NCBI GenBank assembly: GCA_035578905.1
Contig: JAQJVL010000102.1
Location: forward strand, 1,273,501 to 1,337,500
Direction: 5' to 3'
DNA: 64,000 nucleotides
Source: Stictocephala bisonia
Lineage: Eukaryota; Arthropoda; Insecta; Hemiptera; Membracidae
In this document: positions 11,261-22,020 of the stretch, one piece after another
How the letters are laid out: the number at the start of each line of letters is the position of its first letter
How positions within the stretch are numbered: position 1 is the first letter of the stretch
The notes under the pieces: generated by a model
Database searches by the model: none
What the model was told of the DNA's origin: nothing
Seen by the model: only the letters and a program-made list of their open reading frames with translations
Made by a program: the position numbers and the translations under genes

Positions 11261-12256
11261 ACAGTGCAAAAAATATGTAATATAAATGCTAATGTTACTA
11301 GGATTAAGTGCGTCATTTTTTATTTGTTTACAATCTTGCACAAAACTTGAGTCTTATGTTGAATGAACATTCAACAGTCCAAGAGAAAAAGAAGCTTTAG
11401 GACATTTGCTTTAAACATAATTATTTAAGAAGTAGAAAGAACATGTACGGCACACATTAGATACCAACTGAATACATGTCGCATCCCTTGTACTTGGTAA
11501 ATATTGACTTGCTTGAGCTTCAGTGATTAAGGAGTTGATAAGAATTATCAGTCTAGACATAAGTGAATTAGGTTAGAATACAAACACTGTTGACTTATCT
11601 GTCCTAAAATTAGCTTTACAAGATATGTGACATTATTAGGATTACTGGACTGCTCCTTCAATAATTGAGGGATGTTTGGTTAGGATGAATCATGAACTAA
11701 TCAAAGCGCCTTTAGTAGGGTGATATTATCAAAGTAACTGGTTTATTTACAAAAAATATAGCACAAAATCACTCAAGCAAGTGGTAATAGTCTACATTGA
11801 TTACAGAAAATAAACCAATTTTCCACACTCAAGCCATAATATAAATTGATTGCTCTACCAGTAGTGCTATAGATTCTTATATTTTATAATTATATTATAA
11901 CTTACAACTTTAATCAAATAACAGTTTGAATGATAAAAATATTTTCAGTAAATGAAAATTTCATCTTTTTGCACCACTTAGATATTTACAGCTAATAGTG
12001 GGCTTACTCTTAAATTTCCCATTTAGTGTTTATTAAGTCTGAATTATTTTCAAAATTTACAGCCAACCTATTAACTGATAACTCATTTACTAGGTGGTCA
12101 AAAATCAATCTTCATTTATCAGATCTCCAAGTAATTTTATAAAGATCAATCTGTATAATGTTTAAATAGGCCATTCTACTATGAATTATTAAAATGTCTG
12201 ATACTTTCTCAAAACATATACTACATACACACTTGTAGATGAATAGATTCAACATT
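11261..12256. other. AT-rich spacer
   Basis: No gene, tandem array or transposon terminus was recognised up to the TTAA that begins the piggyBac-like element. Confidence 0.5.
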
Positions 12257-12649
12257 TTAACATTCGAGAGCTGACATCATGGAGGTTTCCTCCGGGTGAA
12301 AAGTAATTTGTAAAGCTTTTGCTGTTTTATTTGGAATGCAGTGCTAGTAACGGTGTACCTCGTGAGCCTCCTTCTTAGAATCCCCCTCACACCACTTTCA
12401 CTCACCCCAGCCCTGTAGCCTTAGTGTGCTGGCAAATTGCGTAAGGGCATGGTTGAAAACTGTGTGTCACCGCTCGTGTTTAGGAAACCTGGAGTTTACC
12501 TCCGTGTGTCACCTTGGATGTTTTATTTTTTAATGTGTAAATATTGCAGTGTTGTTTGTAAATAGTAGTTTTCTATATGCAAATATTGTAGTGTTTTTTG
12601 TAAATAGTAGTATTAATTTCTTTTTTAAAGTTTTGGTTCTAAAATAAAT

Positions 12650-13998
12650 TGGATTCTGAAGAGGAACGTCGATTATATAGACTTTTGCTAAGTGTTGAGC
12701 GAGAGGAAATTACTTCAGAGAGAAGACCTGAGTCTGGTGGTTTAGTAAGGCAGCTTTTTTCAGATGAGAGTGATAATGAAGAAAATAATGATAGTGAAGA
12801 TGATGACGGCTTCGGAATTTTACAGGAAGTAAGGGAAGAAGAAGTTAAACCAGAGTAGCAGCAGCCAGAGAATGAGGATTTTGTAGCATGTAGTGATTTT
12901 GACGACATTGAAGAAATACCTCTACACTTACGAGTATAAAAAATTTAATTGTGAAGCGACGAAATGGACAAAGTACTTATGTAGGCAAAGACGGCAAAAT
13001 GCTGTGGAATGTAGAGCCAATGCCTACCCAAAGACAAGCAAGAGCAAGGAATGTGATTAGAGTTCGTGTTAGCTACATCAACCCTGCAGCAAGGGACCTC
13101 AAGTCACATTTGGAGGTATTTAAACTCTTTTTTACTGATGAAATGATTGAGGATATTGTTAAGAATACAAATATATATATTGACAAGAATAAAGATCATT
13201 ACAATCTAGAAAGACACAGCAAACCAACAAACCCAACTGAAATTAGAGCAGTTATTGGTTTATTGTACATGCTTGGGGTTATGAAAATGTCCCACCTAAA
13301 CTTGGAAGATGTTTGGGCCAGACATGGCCTATGTATTGAATTTTTCCCCTTGGTCATGTCTCTGTACAGATTTAAATTCTTGATAAGAGTCTTAAGATTT
13401 TATTATGTCAATACGAGACAAGATAGGAAACTTATTGATAGATTGGCTCCGATTGGAATATGTTCGAACAGTTCATTGAAAACTGTCAAAAAAACTACAA
13501 CGTCAGTGCTTATGTCACTGTAGACGAAATTTGGAAGCCTTTCGAGGTCGCTGTAAGTGTATGGGTGGGTCAGTACCACTGTACGTGTATATAAAGTCAA
13601 AACCTGCTAGATACGGGATTAAAATCTTTACTATGTGCTGTGCAAGATCTTTTTACACGTGCAATCTAGAAATCTATGCTGGGAGTCAACCGGAGGACCC
13701 ATTCAAAATGGATAACTCAGCAAAAAGCGTAGTTGACCGAATGGTACAGCCCATATCTATGTCTAATAGAAATGTGACGGTTGATAATTGGTTTTCTTCA
13801 ATATCACTGTGTGCTAAACTTCTAAAAAAAACCATAAACTTACTCTTGTTGGCACATTGAGGAAAAATAAGAAGGAAATACCCCCAAGCTTTGTGGACTT
13901 AAAACACTTATTACTTTATTATTACTTTTACTTAAAACACCTACCCGTCGGAGGTTCACAATTTGGTTTCACAAACAGCTGCACATTGGTGTCCCACC

Positions 13999-14029
<31 letters not shown>

Positions 14030-14623
14030 CAGGTGGTACTACTATCATCACTACATGATGATGATGCCATTGACAGAGATGTTAACTCACCAACTTACGG
14101 GAAACCAGAGATCATATTGTTCTACAATTCAACCAAAGGAGGTGTTGATACTGTAGACAAGTACAAGGAACAGCATTCCGTAGCAAGAACTTCAAATAGA
14201 TGGTCAATGACTGTATTTTATTCTCTCCTCAACATTGCTGGATTAAACAGTTTTATAATTTTTAAACAAAATGTTGGGGAAGTAAGTATGAAGAGGAGAC
14301 ATTTCTTACAAACTTTGGCAAAAGACCTATGTACAGACCAAATGCTCTCTAGAATTCAGGTAAAGAGCACACCAACTTGGATCAAAAAATGTCTACAAGA
14401 AATTTTTCAAGTCCATTTTCAAGTCCAAATTGAAGCTCGGCCACCTCCAGCAGAATACATCACATCAGGGAGGTGTTACGCCTGTACTTGGAGGCAAAAC
14501 CGCTTTTCAAAAACAAGATGTTCCACCTGTAAATTTTTCATTTGCAAAGAACATACAGCTCCTGTACATAGTATAAACTGTGTTGAAGATAACGATGTTG
14601 AAGATATGAATGATTCAGAATAA
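12650..14623 (+). pseudogene. piggyBac-family transposase (frameshifted)
   Basis: The protein would cut and paste DNA at TTAA using a DDD RNase-H-like core. Pieces in order are: an acidic N-terminus (12650-12858; SDESDNEENNDSEDDD); the DDE_Tnp_1_7 N-part (12951-13450; PTEIRAVIGLLYMLGVMK); the first catalytic Asp in YVTVDEI near 13510; SKPARYGIKIF after a small insertion; the second Asp in NVTVDNWFSS (about 13776); and, after a 27-A run at 14003-14029, GGVDTVDKYKEQHS with the third Asp. A C-terminal Cys-rich domain follows (GRCYACTWRQ...CSTCKFFICKEH). All three Asp codons survive, but stops, at least three frame changes, the poly-A run and a minisatellite unit break the gene. Confidence 0.9.
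13556..13590 (+). repeat. Single minisatellite unit inside the transposase frame
   Basis: The stretch GTGTATGGGTGGGTCAGTAC followed by CACTGTACGTGTAT matches the unit of array 2 (15.1-16.25 kb). It lies between codons for FRGRCK and IKSKPARYG, where piggyBac relatives have only a few residues. About 30 bp therefore appear inserted in the coding sequence. No tandem partner is present here. Confidence 0.8.
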
Positions 14624-14868
14624 AAGTTTAAATGGCTATACAAGACAGACATTTGTGCATTGTACAAAATGATGTTAACATAGTTTCATTTTTTATATAA
14701 TGAATTTATAAACATTTGTTAATCTATAATTTTTGATAAAAATAGCTTAAATTAAAACTTTAAGTGTTTTATTAAATTAGTATAAGAAAAATAAATACAT
14801 TTTTTTTATTAACTTCAGTTATTTAGTTTTTATTTAAAACCTGGAGGAATCCTCCGTGTGTCACCTTT

Positions 14869-14885
14869 GGTGTTTTAAAATGATT
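14869..14885. repeat. 17-bp direct repeat flanking array 2 (left copy)
   Basis: GGTGTTTTAAAATGATT here is identical to 16241-16257. The left copy overlaps the right end of the piggyBac-like element and the right copy closes minisatellite array 2. Confidence 0.85.
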
Positions 14886-15130
14886 TTTTTCAGTTGATTT
14901 GAATTTCTTGTCTCATGCTTATGTATATGTTTGTTTTTAGGAAATTTATGTAAGTTAATTTTTATAATTATTTATATTCATACTATAATGAAATAAACGT
15001 GTAGTGTTTCTCTTACTTTAAAATAAATAGCCTATAACAATCTTAATATATTTTTGTCACTTCCTCGATGTGGGGTAGCAGTTTTACCCGCAGTTTTGTT
15101 TAAAATTAATGGTTGCTTAATTGTTATATA

Positions 15131-16245
15131 GTAATGACCCACCCACCCACCCACACAAGCACTGTGGTAATGACCCACCCACCCAACCATACACGCACTG
15201 TGGTATCGACCCACCTGCCCCCCCACACACGCACTGTGGTAATGACCCACCAGCCCACCCATGCACGCACTGTGGTATTCACCTCTCTTATTGTGTAGGT
15301 GGATGGGTTGATCAGTAACACTATACGTGTAAGGGTGGGCGGGTGGGTCAATACCACCGTACGTGTATGGGAGAGTGGGTGGGTCAGTAACACTGTACGT
15401 GTATGGGAGGGCGGGTGGGCCAATACAACTCTACGCGTCTGGGTGTATGGGTGGGCGGGTGGGTCATTACAACTATACGTGTCTGGGTGTATTTCAATAC
15501 CATTGTACGTTTAGGGGTGGGTCAATACCATTGTACGTGTAGGGGTGGGTCAATACCATTGTACGTGTAGAGGTGGGTGGGTGGGTCAATACCATTGTAC
15601 GTGTAGGGGTGGGTGGGGGTCAATACCATTGTACGTGTAGTGGTGGGTGGGTGGGTCAATACAATTGTACGTGTTGGGGTGGGTGGGTAAATGCCATTGT
15701 ACGTGTAGGCGTGGGTGGGTGGGTCAATACCATTGTACGTGTAGGGGTGGGTGAGTGGGTCAATACCAACCTCTCTTATTGTGTAGGTGGATGGGTTGAT
15801 CAGGAACACTATATTTACGTGGGCGGGCCAACCACTGTGTACGTGTAAGGGTGGACGGGTGGGTATTGACGGCTATCTTCAACTACTAGAAGTTGTCTGT
15901 GTTTGGGTGGGTTGTGTGGCAGTCTGCAGTTATCTACCACATCCAGTAATCTACTCAATACCACTGTACAAGTATGGGTGGGCGGGTGGGTCAATACCAC
16001 TGTATATGTATGGGTGGGCGAGTGGGTTAATGCTGCCGTATGTGAATGGGTGGGCGGGTGGTTTAATGCCGCTGTATATGTATGGGTGGGCGGGTGAGTT
16101 AATGCCACTGTACGTGTATGGGTGGGCGGGTGGGTCAATACCACTGTAAGCGTATGTGTTGGCGGGTTGATCAATACCACTGTACGTGTATGGGTGGGCG
16201 GGTGGGTCATTACCACTGTACGTGTATGGGTGGGCGGGTGGGTGT
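15131..16245. repeat. Minisatellite array 2 (28-36-bp units, mixed orientation)
   Basis: Units share a GGGTGGG(C/T)GGGTGGGTCA core followed by ATACCACTGTACGTGTA. From 15131 to about 15280 they run in minus orientation (GACCCACCCACCCA...). From about 15310 on they run in plus orientation, with short units of about 28 bp at 15490-15770 and units of about 36 bp at 15950-16245. A perfect 35-bp segment beginning ACCTCTCTTATTGTGTAGG occurs at 15281-15315, at the orientation switch, and again at 15769-15803. A non-repeat patch (about 15865-15950) interrupts the array. Long ORFs across it are artefacts. It ends about 340 bp past the Mios stop codon and so may lie in the 3' UTR. Confidence 0.95.
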
Positions 16246-16597
16246 TTTAAAATGATTGTCACCTCTCAAAGGTTAAGAAAGCTGTACAATCAACCACCTA
16301 TGTATTATATGGCATTGATAGCCTAACTGCCTACCCCCACATACAGTAGGTTGCAGCAAACATATCTAGCTCATGTATGCTTTAGATGAGCCATACTTTT
16401 GGGTGGTTATATTTGGTTCCTCAATAGTTCTGCTTGTAGGTTGGATGAGTAGATTTTAAGAAGATAACTAAAGAGTTCCTTGCCAGATGTTTTGTTCTTG
16501 CCAAAAAACTATTATAAAAATATACTATCTGATAGTTTATATGTGATTATGTAATGTACTAAAACCACATGATCAAGGAACTTATAATCTTGAAGAC

Positions 16598-16691
16598 TTA
16601 TGCGACGGATGCAAGAGATGAAATTTTACTGGATGTGTCAAGACTGAGGCAGCGGCATGTACATGCTGTTACTGGACACTCAGAGTGTTCC
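16598..16691 (-). CDS. Mios: Mios, last coding exon (stop at 16600-16598)
   Basis: This exon encodes the final residues of the GATOR2 subunit Mios, which promotes TORC1 signalling at the lysosome. After the acceptor TTTGTTTCAG the first G completes a CG|G Arg codon from the previous exon. The reading EHSECPVTACTCRCLSLDT follows, with the Cys residues that close the C-terminal zinc-binding module of the family, then a short tail ending SLASVA and TAA. The vertebrate protein has the same D/EHAECPVSACTC-type signature at this place. I see no AATAAA on the minus strand in the 340 bp before minisatellite array 2. The acceptor side lies only about 20 bp from an antisense piggyBac relic. Confidence 0.93.
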
Positions 16692-16712
16692 CTGAAACAA
16701 ACATCACTATAA

Positions 16713-16967
16713 AGACTCAGGGAAAAGGTCATACAAAAACTTATTACTAATGTACGAAACAACGATGCTGGACCAGTTGTACAAGAAATCTCAGTGGAAC
16801 ATCTGCCAACAAAGGGGACGGTTGGAGGTGGGGGGAGAATACGAAGACGGCAATGTGTTGTGTGCAATCAAAAGGGAATAAGAAAGGATACTATTTATCA
16901 ATGCCAAGATTGTCGTCAAGTTCCAGCACTCTGTTTAGGTGATTGTTTTAGGGATTACCATAAGTAA
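16713..16967 (+). pseudogene. piggyBac transposase C-terminal relic
   Basis: The plus-strand frame ending at TAA 16965-16967 is open for 84 codons. It reads RLREKVIQKLITN, then EHLPTKGT, then RRRQCVVCNQKGIRKDT, then YQCQDCRQVPALCLGDCFRDYHK. This is the Cys-rich domain found at the C-terminus of piggyBac transposases, which binds the transposon ends. The catalytic core is missing: the relic starts next to the last Mios exon, where a stop (16710-16712) interrupts the frame. AT-rich 3' sequence follows, with CAGCAGTGAACATGTTAA at about 17385-17402 as a likely element end that resembles the end of the element at 42838-43132. Confidence 0.85.
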
Positions 16968-17402
16968 ATGTATCCCAATAATCTAATACGACAATTAGGC
17001 AGACTGTATTATTTCGTAATTATATAATCACTTTTAAATTATTTTAACTCTAAATAATATACTTTCTGATGTGGAAGTCCTTAGTTTATAGTTTTTTACA
17101 AGTTTTATCCACTAATAAAAATTTTATTAAAAAAATTACTGATGTTTTCTTTATCCAATAAACAACAGTCACCATCACGCCCATCGGCGTTTTAAGCATA
17201 TTGCAACAAAATATTATACTATATTCTGAAGACGCCTATAGGCGTTATTATTTAAAAATTAGATAAATAATACAAATATTATTTTTACTATCAAAAAACA
17301 CTATTTTGGCAATATTTCGATTATATTTCAATATATTCTTAAATTTTTAATTTTCAGCAAATCACTTCATTATACCATATATGACCAGCAGTGAACATGT
17401 TA
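16968..17402 (+). mobile_element. 3' terminal part of the piggyBac relic
   Basis: Sequence between the transposase stop and a TTAA at about 17399-17402. It contains two ...GGCGTT... palindromic patches (about 17180-17195 and 17229-17246, CGCCTATAGGCG) typical of subterminal repeats. The terminus CAGTGAACATG-TTAA is close to that of the small element ending at 43132. Confidence 0.55.
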
Positions 17403-17859
17403 AATGGTTATACATTGAAACAACACTCATCTAATATTTAATTTAATTTTTCAAGTAATTAATTTAGTAACATATTAGAACACACACAACATGAAGCATG
17501 TAAATACTTGACAGGACTAGAACAGTACAAGAAAACAACTAATATTCTATCTATATCTTCAAATTCCACTCATCGTATCTAATCTAATTATCTTTCTGTC
17601 TCTCTCCACCTCATTCTACCTAGATGTCGTCGGTATTAGTCACCGCACAAAAATAAATATTTTTCATTAAATGACGATAAAGTGATTATCATGCAGACGA
17701 AATTATCAGACACCATGATATTGATGAATATGAATACAAACAAAAAATGTAAGAACCAAAGAATAAATATGAACAAAGACTACATACAAAGAAAGAATTA
17801 TGAAAAACAAAAATTAAAACTGTAAGAGTGGTGAGTGGTAACCTTATTTATTTAGTCAT
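17403..17859. other. AT-rich intron sequence
   Basis: Mios intron between the last two exons. No element boundary was recognised. Confidence 0.5.
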
Positions 17860-17976
17860 TGTGTGGCATTGGACCACCATCCACATAATGACAAAAGTTT
17901 TTACAGTCTGGGGTTGCCAAAACTTCAGATACAAAATAGGGGTCGCAGACTCAAAAAGGTTGAGAACCCCTGTGTT
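17860..17976. mobile_element. hAT-type terminal fragment
   Basis: The segment ends ACTCAAAAAGGTTGAGAACC-CCTG at 17976, the reverse complement of a CAGGGGTTCTCAACC hAT terminus. GGGGTCGCAGAC lies just inside, as in many non-autonomous hAT elements. Only one end is visible. Confidence 0.55.
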
Positions 17977-19389
17977 AAGCCATTGTCAAGTGATGGAATG
18001 ACAACAAATTTCAGGTACTCATTTTTATATATTAAGATGTGGACCTTTGTGATATTTTTTATTAAATGGACTTTAACTGTCAGCAGTTGCTTTATTCTCT
18101 ATGAATTTTGCTGATTAATTTAACTCCTGCCCAGTAATTTCATAAAACATGATGTTTTGTTGACTGTAAGCCATTTACAATCTATTATATGCTAATTCTC
18201 ACTATTTAACTCTTTTGATCTCAATGTCCACAACTTGTAAAAACATATTATATATCATGTATGATCCAAACATTCAAATTTTAATCTTAATGTACATCTG
18301 CATATGATCCCAACATCCAAATTTTCAGATATTCACCACAAAGTGATTTTTTCCTCAAAATACAATTTAAACAAATAATTACTAATTTTAAAATTGTACC
18401 AGAGCACTCATGTTGTTGTTGTGTTATCACGGTCTGATAAGATTAAGATATGGCTCTTCTGTTAGAAGACTTACATTCTATCAAAAGTAAACAATAATAA
18501 TCATATTAAAATCAAACGAAAAGGTTCCGACTATAGAAAATATATTTCAGACAGCTAATGGAATCAAACCAGGCTATATATGCTTGGCTTCTAGGCCAAA
18601 AATTACATCTAAAACATTTTTATGAGAAAATAATATACAATAGAATCATACACTAAAACGCAAAATTAAATTATGCACTTTTTAACGTTATCTTATATTA
18701 TTTGATTATTTGTCTTGATTAATCTTTTATCTTTTAATATAATTTTGTTTTTTAAAGTTGTTCCCATGAAACTAAAAGTGTATAATTTGTTATTATATCA
18801 ACAACTCAGTAATTTGTTCATTTAAATCTGTGACAATTCTCATTCATTTGCATGTATACAAATGAAACTTACTTTTTTGTCAACAACCACTAATTGTGGT
18901 GAATCAAGTGTGTCTTATATTGTACTAACCGAATGCCTTTGTTTTTCTATGGGTTGGTTCTCTATGCTTCTTAACCCTTCCTCCGTGGTTTTCACTAAAC
19001 CATCAAATCAATATAAAAGTTCAGCCTGCTGCTGTTCTTGTAGATAATGAAATTTGTTAGTATAGAGGACCCTAAGTCTACTTTATGAGGCTGCAAAGAG
19101 GTGTACTCAAGTCAGGTCTAGTTGAAATGATCTTAAAATTTCACAATGAAAGTCATATTAGCCAAGCTTCTGTTATGTTTATGTTTTTTTGTATCAACGG
19201 TGTGAAATAAATTATTAAATTAAATTAATGCCAATGCTACTATTATGGAAAAAAAGAAAACATTGAGGGGCTGTTTCGTGTGTGCCTTGTATCTTGGTTG
19301 ATCTTCAATTATCAGTGTGATGTTTTTTTCTTCCATTACAAATACTGCATGGCATATCAAATAAGAGGAAGCACAGTTCTGAGTCATTA
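17977..19389. other. AT-rich intron sequence
   Basis: Mios intron. There is no conserved reading frame and I see no repeat structure. Confidence 0.45.
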
Positions 19390-19831
19390 AAGACAAACTA
19401 GAAGTGTAAAAATCCCTTGATAAAGGTGAAAGCAGCATTAAATTAGCAGCCGAATTCAGTTTAGGAAAACAAATTGTGACACATTATAAAATGTTGTTTT
19501 GTAGCAGTTGAAAAACAAACGTGGAATAACATACAGCTAAATTTTAAACGACGACCCTAAATTCACAACACTTAAAGGATGGCTTGTCTATTGCAAGAAG
19601 AAACATAATGTGATATATGAGTTATTGATAATTGCAGCCTCAATGTCATTAGATTGCCTGGCTGCACAAGCTTACATATCTAGATTTGCAGATAGTATTT
19701 CAGAGAAAAATAACTCAAAACAAGAAGTTTATAACTGTGACGAACCGGGTTGCATTTTAAGCAGCCACACAAAAAGTCTGGCAGCAAAAACAGAATTTAA
19801 TGTTTTAACGGCTCATATATTTAGGAAGTAA
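19390..19831 (+). pseudogene. pogo/Tigger (CENP-B/jerky-like) transposase relic
   Basis: Around 19390-19490 a broken frame reads KSLDKGESSIKLAAEFS-like, the N-terminal helix-turn-helix of CENP-B/jerky-type transposases. From 19560 the frame gives KGWLVYCKKKHNV (second DNA-binding module). After SISEKNNSKQ it gives EVYNCDEPGC, the strand carrying the first catalytic Asp of the DDE_1 core (family norm YNADETG), and then TKSLAAKTE. The reading ends at 19831 and the rest of the catalytic core is absent. It is a decayed copy in a Mios intron. Confidence 0.7.
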
Positions 19832-20320
19832 AGTTTTTTTTAATGAACTTCTGGTTAAATAAAAGGAAAGATATTGGTTTTTTAATATTATCAGCGAGCT
19901 ACCTCCCCAAATTCTGATATGGTAAGTAGGTCAGAGCGACTGTGAAAGTGGATCAAGATCAGTTAACCACTCCAGCTGACCTAGTTTCTTTATCAAGCAA
20001 GGGAGGAGGAGAATGTAATAAATACAGGCTCTCGACGGCATTCCTCAGTCTGACTACGGCCGAAGGCCTAACAGGACACTACGCCTGTGTGTTACCTCGA
20101 GAAACACACCCATGAAAACTTCATGATTAAGGAGTTAACCTAAATCAACTTAAGAGACGCATAAAAAAACACAAACTCAATTAAAAGTACTGACATTTCA
20201 TACCAATTGGCATTTTTTCATGCCAACAGTTTTACAGTTTACAAAACTCATCACAAGTCAGTCATTAAGTTACCATAATTTTGTCCAGTTAGTTAACTAA
20301 ACAGTAATAATTAATCTCAC
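19832..20320. other. Intron sequence with a GC-richer patch
   Basis: About 19890-20145 is GC-richer than its surroundings, with short inverted bits (ACGGCCGAAGGCC). It is probably part of an unidentified repeat. No coding potential was seen. Confidence 0.35.
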
Positions 20321-20535
20321 CGGAACCACTGAGACATGTGAGAGGCATGGCCACCATGTCGACAAGTCTGGCACCATGTAAACCATGAGCTGAACTCTGT
20401 GAGTCGAAGAGATGTTGAGGAGGGAGAGCGAGCGGAGGAGGGGGCAGGGCCATCATAACAGGATGGAGTGCCCATATTGACCAAGCAGATAGCGCAGCGA
20501 GGCTGTGGTTTGCGGCAATGGGGGCAAGAACTCAT
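20321..20535 (-). CDS. Mios: Mios, penultimate coding exon
   Basis: Phase-0 acceptor TTATTTTTAG precedes ATGAGTTCTTGC. The exon reads SSCPHCRKPQPRCAICLVNM, then a low-complexity Ser/Pro linker, then SSWFTWCQTCRHGGHASHM and SQWF, ending in CG|GTGAGA. The paired CPHC, CAIC, CQTC and H-x-x-H residues are the zinc ligands of the C-terminal module, and the GHASHM...WF(R) segment is a strong Mios signature. The donor joins to the last exon in phase. The 72-residue piece matches the family in order and length apart from the linker. Confidence 0.95.
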
Positions 20536-21228
20536 CTAAAAATAAATCATGGTAAAAAAATGATTCATTTTATAGCATTCTAACTTATAGCTTGTTAAAC
20601 ACATTTCTAGTATCATACCTTATGGCTGGCATCGGTGGAATTAACCTTTTTCATAAGAAGAGGACTATGATGAGTCGCTTTCACACAAATGTGGGAATTG
20701 TAATTAGACAGCTAGGTCTGTCACTAAGCTAAATAAAGTAGCTTACTGTAGAAAGTTGTAAGTATAAAGACGTTTAAAAATTTACCATTGAGTGCTCAGC
20801 ATGTTAGTTTCATGAAGTTTAAAGGCATTTTACAAATATGGCTACTTACTAATATGTTTTATAGCAATGACAATTTTTTTTAATACTAATATTTCTGATA
20901 TAAATTTAACTTAATTTTTTTGTCTCAGGTTGCTGTTGCTATATGTTAGTAATTAATGTTTTGACTATGGATATATGTGACTACATATTTTAACATTGTA
21001 TTTAACAAAACCCTATAACCCTCAAATATCAGAGCCTATAAATAAACCTCTATTCTAAAATTGGAGTTGTTGATGACTGAAATATTATCAGTTGATAAGT
21101 ACTTTGTGGTAATCATAATATTTTAATTCAAGCCCAAAAGTGAGGATGGATATGTTCTAATGATTATATAATGCAATAAGTTTATTTTAACTAGGCATTT
21201 CTAATCATTTAATTTTTGTTTAACTTAA

Positions 21229-21975
21229 TTAACCCTTTTAACTCGGGCGGACGATTTTCCGTCTGCTGGGTCATATGCAAAGTACCCGGGGGGGGATGAA
21301 CAATCGTCCAAAAATTACTTTGCAAAAATGCCAGGCAAACGATCTTCCATTCGCCGGTTTTCGACGGCCCGATATTTAATCTACGATGTTAAATATGAAT
21401 ATAATAGTGTTTTTCCAATTCGTAGTCTTTGGAATGATAACAAAATTTTATCATTTTAGGTTTGTTTGTCTTTGCCCTATGACAAATAGTGACATAGTGT
21501 TTTTGACGTTCACTGTTCACAGCTGTCAGTGTTGAAATGAAACAGCTGTCTTGTATTATTCATATTATTGCAACTTTTTAATTTTTGGTATGGAGACAAA
21601 ATTTTAGTACGTAATAGAGAAAAAAAATGTAGAATAAAAATAATTCTGTCCCCACATTAAACACGTTTTTCAGTTTTTTTAGGTTCACAACTAAAAAAGA
21701 AAAAAAATTATACAAAATTAATTTGAAAAATTTAAATTTTACAAAGTAGGAAATTAAATCACATTTGTTACTATATTCTGTTAAGAAATTTTATCCTGCA
21801 CATTTTGGTATACATAAAATTATCATATCTTTTTAGGAAGCTGAGTTATGGAATTTTAGCCACATGCCTAAAATTTCGCCTTTTCAAACTGCAGCAGTTT
21901 TGAAAGACCAATTTAAAACTTTATGCAGTAGGTTTTTGCGACTATGAATTTTTTCCTCCGGGTTAAAAGGATTAA
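21229..21975. mobile_element. Non-autonomous piggyBac-type (TTAA) element
   Basis: TTAA at 21229-21232 and 21972-21975 encloses inverted ends CCCTTTTAACTCGGGCGGA on the left and, on the reverse strand, TCCTTTTAACCCGGAGGA on the right. ACGATTTTCCGTCTG and ACGATCTTCCATTCGCC-like blocks near the left end look like subterminal repeats. There is no transposase coding. It lies in a Mios intron. Confidence 0.8.
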
Positions 21976-22020
21976 GCTGGATCATGTGAGTATATTGTAT
22001 TATTATATTTGAATGGCTCC

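Larger units (their letters stand above)
12257..14878 (+). mobile_element. piggyBac-like DNA transposon, nearly full length
   Basis: The element is bounded by TTAA at 12257-12260 and 14875-14878. Inside each TTAA the ends are imperfect inverted repeats that converge on a palindrome: GGAGGTTTCCTCC on the left (12281-12293) and GGAGGAATCCTCC on the right (about 14843-14855). A third related block (CTGGAGTTTACCTCC followed by GTGTGTCACCTT) lies internally at about 12490-12516 and matches the right subterminal block in the same orientation. The interior carries a piggyBac transposase in broken frames. TTAA target sites, the protein and the ends all agree on the family. Confidence 0.85.

Noticed and set aside
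10516..11341. Long minus-strand ORFs (256-266 codons) with repeated Cys/His/Tyr-rich sequence
   Set aside because: They are translations of the 40-bp minisatellite; 40 is not a multiple of 3, so the same peptide set appears in every frame. No start context or non-repeat domain supports a gene.
15032..16262. Numerous ORFs on both strands rich in Gly-Trp-Val or Thr-His-Pro
   Set aside because: All lie within minisatellite array 2 and follow its unit period.
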